From Flavivirga aquatica (GTDB taxonomy: Bacteria > Bacteroidota > Bacteroidia > Flavobacteriales > Flavobacteriaceae): a DNA stretch of 64,000 nucleotides. A program made the position numbers and the translations under genes. The stretch lies in assembly GCF_001747085.1 (NCBI RefSeq), contig NZ_MDJD01000034.1, forward strand, positions 1 through 64,000, given 5' to 3'. A model generated the notes under the pieces. It did no database searches and was not told the DNA's origin. It saw only the letters and a list, made by a program, of their open reading frames with translations. Below, piece after piece: positions 62,314 to 64,000 of the stretch; within the stretch, counting starts at the first letter, position 1; the number at the start of each line of letters is the position of its first letter.

Positions 62314-64000
62314 ATGATTAAAAAAGAAGTAAAAACAACTTGTTCCTACTGTGGTGTTGGATGCGGTATTATTATTAAAAAGGACAATAATAATAAAGTA
62401 TTTGTCGAAGGAGATAAGGATCATCCAGTAAACAAAGGGATGTTATGTTCTAAAGGTATGAATTTGCATTATGTTGCAAATGATACATCAGATAGAATTC
62501 TTTATCCAGAAATGAGATGGAGTAGATCACACCCAAGAGAGCGTGTAAGTTGGAATGATGCATTAGATAGAGCAGCAAGTGTTTTTAAATCTATTATAAA
62601 AAAGCATGGGCCAGATAGTGTTGGTTTTTACGTGTCTGGACAAAGTTTAACAGAAGAATATTATATAGCAAACAAGCTAACTAAAGGCTTTTTAGGAACC
62701 AATAATATTGATACGAATTCACGTTTATGTATGAGTTCTGCAGTGGTTGGTTATAAAAAAACATTTGGAGAAGATAGTGTACCTATTTCTTATGCAGATA
62801 TTGAGTTAGCAGATTGTTTTCTTATTACAGGAGCAAATCCAGCATGGTGTCATCCTATATTATTTAGAAGATTAGAAAAGCATAAAGAAGAAAACCCAGA
62901 TGTAAAAGTGATTGTTGTAGATCCTCGTAAAACGGATTCTGCAAACTTTGCAGATATACATCTTCAATTATTACCTGGAACAGATATAATTCTTTATAAT
63001 GCGATTGGACGATGCCTTTATGAGCGTGGTTTAATTGATGAAGATTTTATAAAAAATCATACAGAAGGTTTTTCTGCATATAAAGAACAAGTTTTTGATA
63101 CCTCTATAAAGAAAGCATCAAAACTTTGTGGAGTACCAGAAAAAGATATTAGAAAAGCAGCAGATGTTATAGGGCTTTCAAAAGGTTTTATAAGTATGTG
63201 GGCTATGGGGTTAAACCAAAGTGTTGTAGGAGTTAATAAAAACTATGCACTTTTAAATTTGTCTCTAATTACAGGGCAAGTAGGGAAGCCAGGAGCTGGG
63301 CCATTTTCTTTAACAGGACAGCCTAATGCAATGGGAGGTCGTGAAGTAGGAGGGATGGCAAATTTATTAGCAGTTCATAAAGATTTACAAAATGAAGAGC
63401 ATCGTCGTGAAGTCGCTCAGTTTTGGGGGGTAGATAAAATATCTCCTAAACCAGGGTTAACGGCTACCGAAATGTTTGATGCACTTGAAAGTGGAAAATT
63501 AAAAGCCATTTGGGTTGCTTGTACAAATCCATTAGTGAGTATGCCTAATGCGCATCGTATTGAAAAAGCGATGGAAAATGCAAAGTTTGTAGTTGTTCAA
63601 GATATTTCTCATAAATCTGATACCGTTGCATTTGCAGATTTAGTATTGCCAGCAGCAGGTTGGTTAGAAAAAGAGGGTACTATGACGAATTCAGAGCGTA
63701 GAGTTTCTTATTTACCAAAGGAAATTGAAGCTCCAGGAGAAGCAAGACCAGATGTTGAAATATTCTGTGATTTTGCAGAGCGTATGGGTTTTCGTGGTTT
63801 CAGTTATGCAAATGCAAGAGAGATTTATGATGAGTATGCATCAATGACAAAAGGAACCAATATAGATGTGTCTTTTTTGAATTATGAAAGATTAAAAAAC
63901 GAAGGAACATTTCAATGGCCAGTTCCAGAATATCGTCATTCGGGAACTCCAAGATTATTTGAAGATAAACAGTTTTACACGCCATCTAAAAAGGCTATTT
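62314..64000 (+). CDS. nasA: assimilatory nitrate reductase, catalytic subunit (partial)
   Basis: The 5' part (about 562 residues) of a molybdopterin nitrate reductase; the gene runs past the window end. The N-terminal [4Fe-4S] site is C10, C13, C17 and C45 (CSYCGVGC...MLCSKGM). Molybdopterin-domain motifs follow: GFYVSGQSLTEEYYIANKL, NTNSRLCMSSAVVGYKKTFGEDSVP, GANPAWCHPILF, GPFSLTGQPNAMGGREVGGMANLL. The cysteine of SRLCMSSA is the expected molybdenum ligand. There is no Tat signal, so it acts in the cytoplasm. With narK and nirBD it completes nitrate-to-ammonium reduction. Confidence 0.92.
   Translation, partial: MIKKEVKTTCSYCGVGCGIIIKKDNNNKVFVEGDKDHPVNKGMLCSKGMNLHYVANDTSDRILYPEMRWSRSHPRERVSWNDALDRAASVFKSIIKKHGPDSVGFYVSGQSLTEEYYIANKLTKGFLGTNNIDTNSRLCMSSAVVGYKKTFGEDSVPISYADIELADCFLITGANPAWCHPILFRRLEKHKEENPDVKVIVVDPRKTDSANFADIHLQLLPGTDIILYNAIGRCLYERGLIDEDFIKNHTEGFSAYKEQVFDTSIKKASKLCGVPEKDIRKAADVIGLSKGFISMWAMGLNQSVVGVNKNYALLNLSLITGQVGKPGAGPFSLTGQPNAMGGREVGGMANLLAVHKDLQNEEHRREVAQFWGVDKISPKPGLTATEMFDALESGKLKAIWVACTNPLVSMPNAHRIEKAMENAKFVVVQDISHKSDTVAFADLVLPAAGWLEKEGTMTNSERRVSYLPKEIEAPGEARPDVEIFCDFAERMGFRGFSYANAREIYDEYASMTKGTNIDVSFLNYERLKNEGTFQWPVPEYRHSGTPRLFEDKQFYTPSKKAI

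Noticed and set aside
1-64000. CRISPR arrays, tRNA or rRNA genes, insertion sequences, integrases
   Set aside because: No regular spaced repeats, cloverleaf-like sequences, rRNA-like segments or transposase-like open frames were recognised by eye on either strand.

Overview
The window looks like chromosome of a marine member of the Bacteroidota, most likely Flavobacteriaceae. The evidence is a very A+T-rich sequence, three secreted enzymes ending in type IX secretion (T9SS) sorting domains, DUF2911 and DUF3857-type genes, a Bacteroidota-style T6SS tube protein (TssD), and promoters of the Bacteroidota type (TAnnTTTG -7 element). No rRNA, tRNA, CRISPR array, insertion sequence or integrase was seen. 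The species cannot be named from the sequence alone.

Layout. 0.3-7.5 kb: meaB, a DUF2911 protein, an ECF sigma/anti-sigma/surface-protein operon, a GNAT gene with miaA (no normal start codon) and a potassium channel. 7.5-17.7 kb: a decayed DUF3857/transglutaminase gene, then minus-strand housekeeping genes (exonuclease/GIY-YIG, YggS, DUF1015, 3-hydroxybutyryl-CoA dehydrogenase, Gfo/Idh/MocA oxidoreductase, PPOX, smpB) and one plus-strand pcm. 17.8-26.7 kb: an S41 peptidase lipoprotein, lpdA, a second ECF sigma factor with a small overlapping gene, an MscS-like channel, a LytTR two-component pair and a serine hydrolase. 26.8-29.5 kb: a T9SS-exported DUF5060 glycoside-hydrolase-like protein.

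30.0-33.3 kb is an accessory island: a frameshifted tssD, a protein with an M15 D,D-peptidase signature at its C-terminus, an overlapping small lipoprotein, and a truncated outer-membrane barrel gene. It reads as an orphan T6SS tube/effector/immunity cassette. No other T6SS genes are present. 33.3-47.9 kb: a DEAD-box helicase, an aldose epimerase, pabB (with a dispersed repeat inserted in frame), a broken four-helix-bundle gene, tilS, adenine deaminase, an alpha/beta hydrolase, a two-subunit molybdenum hydroxylase (IorAB type) and a T9SS beta-helix protein.

48.3-64.0 kb is a nitrate assimilation region: an FdhF/YdeP-type molybdoenzyme, nirB, nirD, DUF4202, a NarX-like histidine kinase, ridA, a NarL-like response regulator, narK and the start of a nasA-type nitrate reductase that runs off the window. 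A T9SS sulfatase sits inside it on the opposite strand. The nirB, narK and fdhF/ydeP-type promoters share an inverted repeat, (A/C)-rich half-site AAGTA-N4-TACTT, fused directly to the -7 promoter element at the same spacing. This suggests one regulator, plausibly the local NarX/NarL-like pair, controls nitrate uptake, nitrite reduction and the extra molybdoenzyme. Nitrate would enter by NarK, be reduced to nitrite by the nitrate reductase and to ammonium by NirBD. The strongest candidates for something new are this shared operator and the TssD/M15/lipoprotein cassette.
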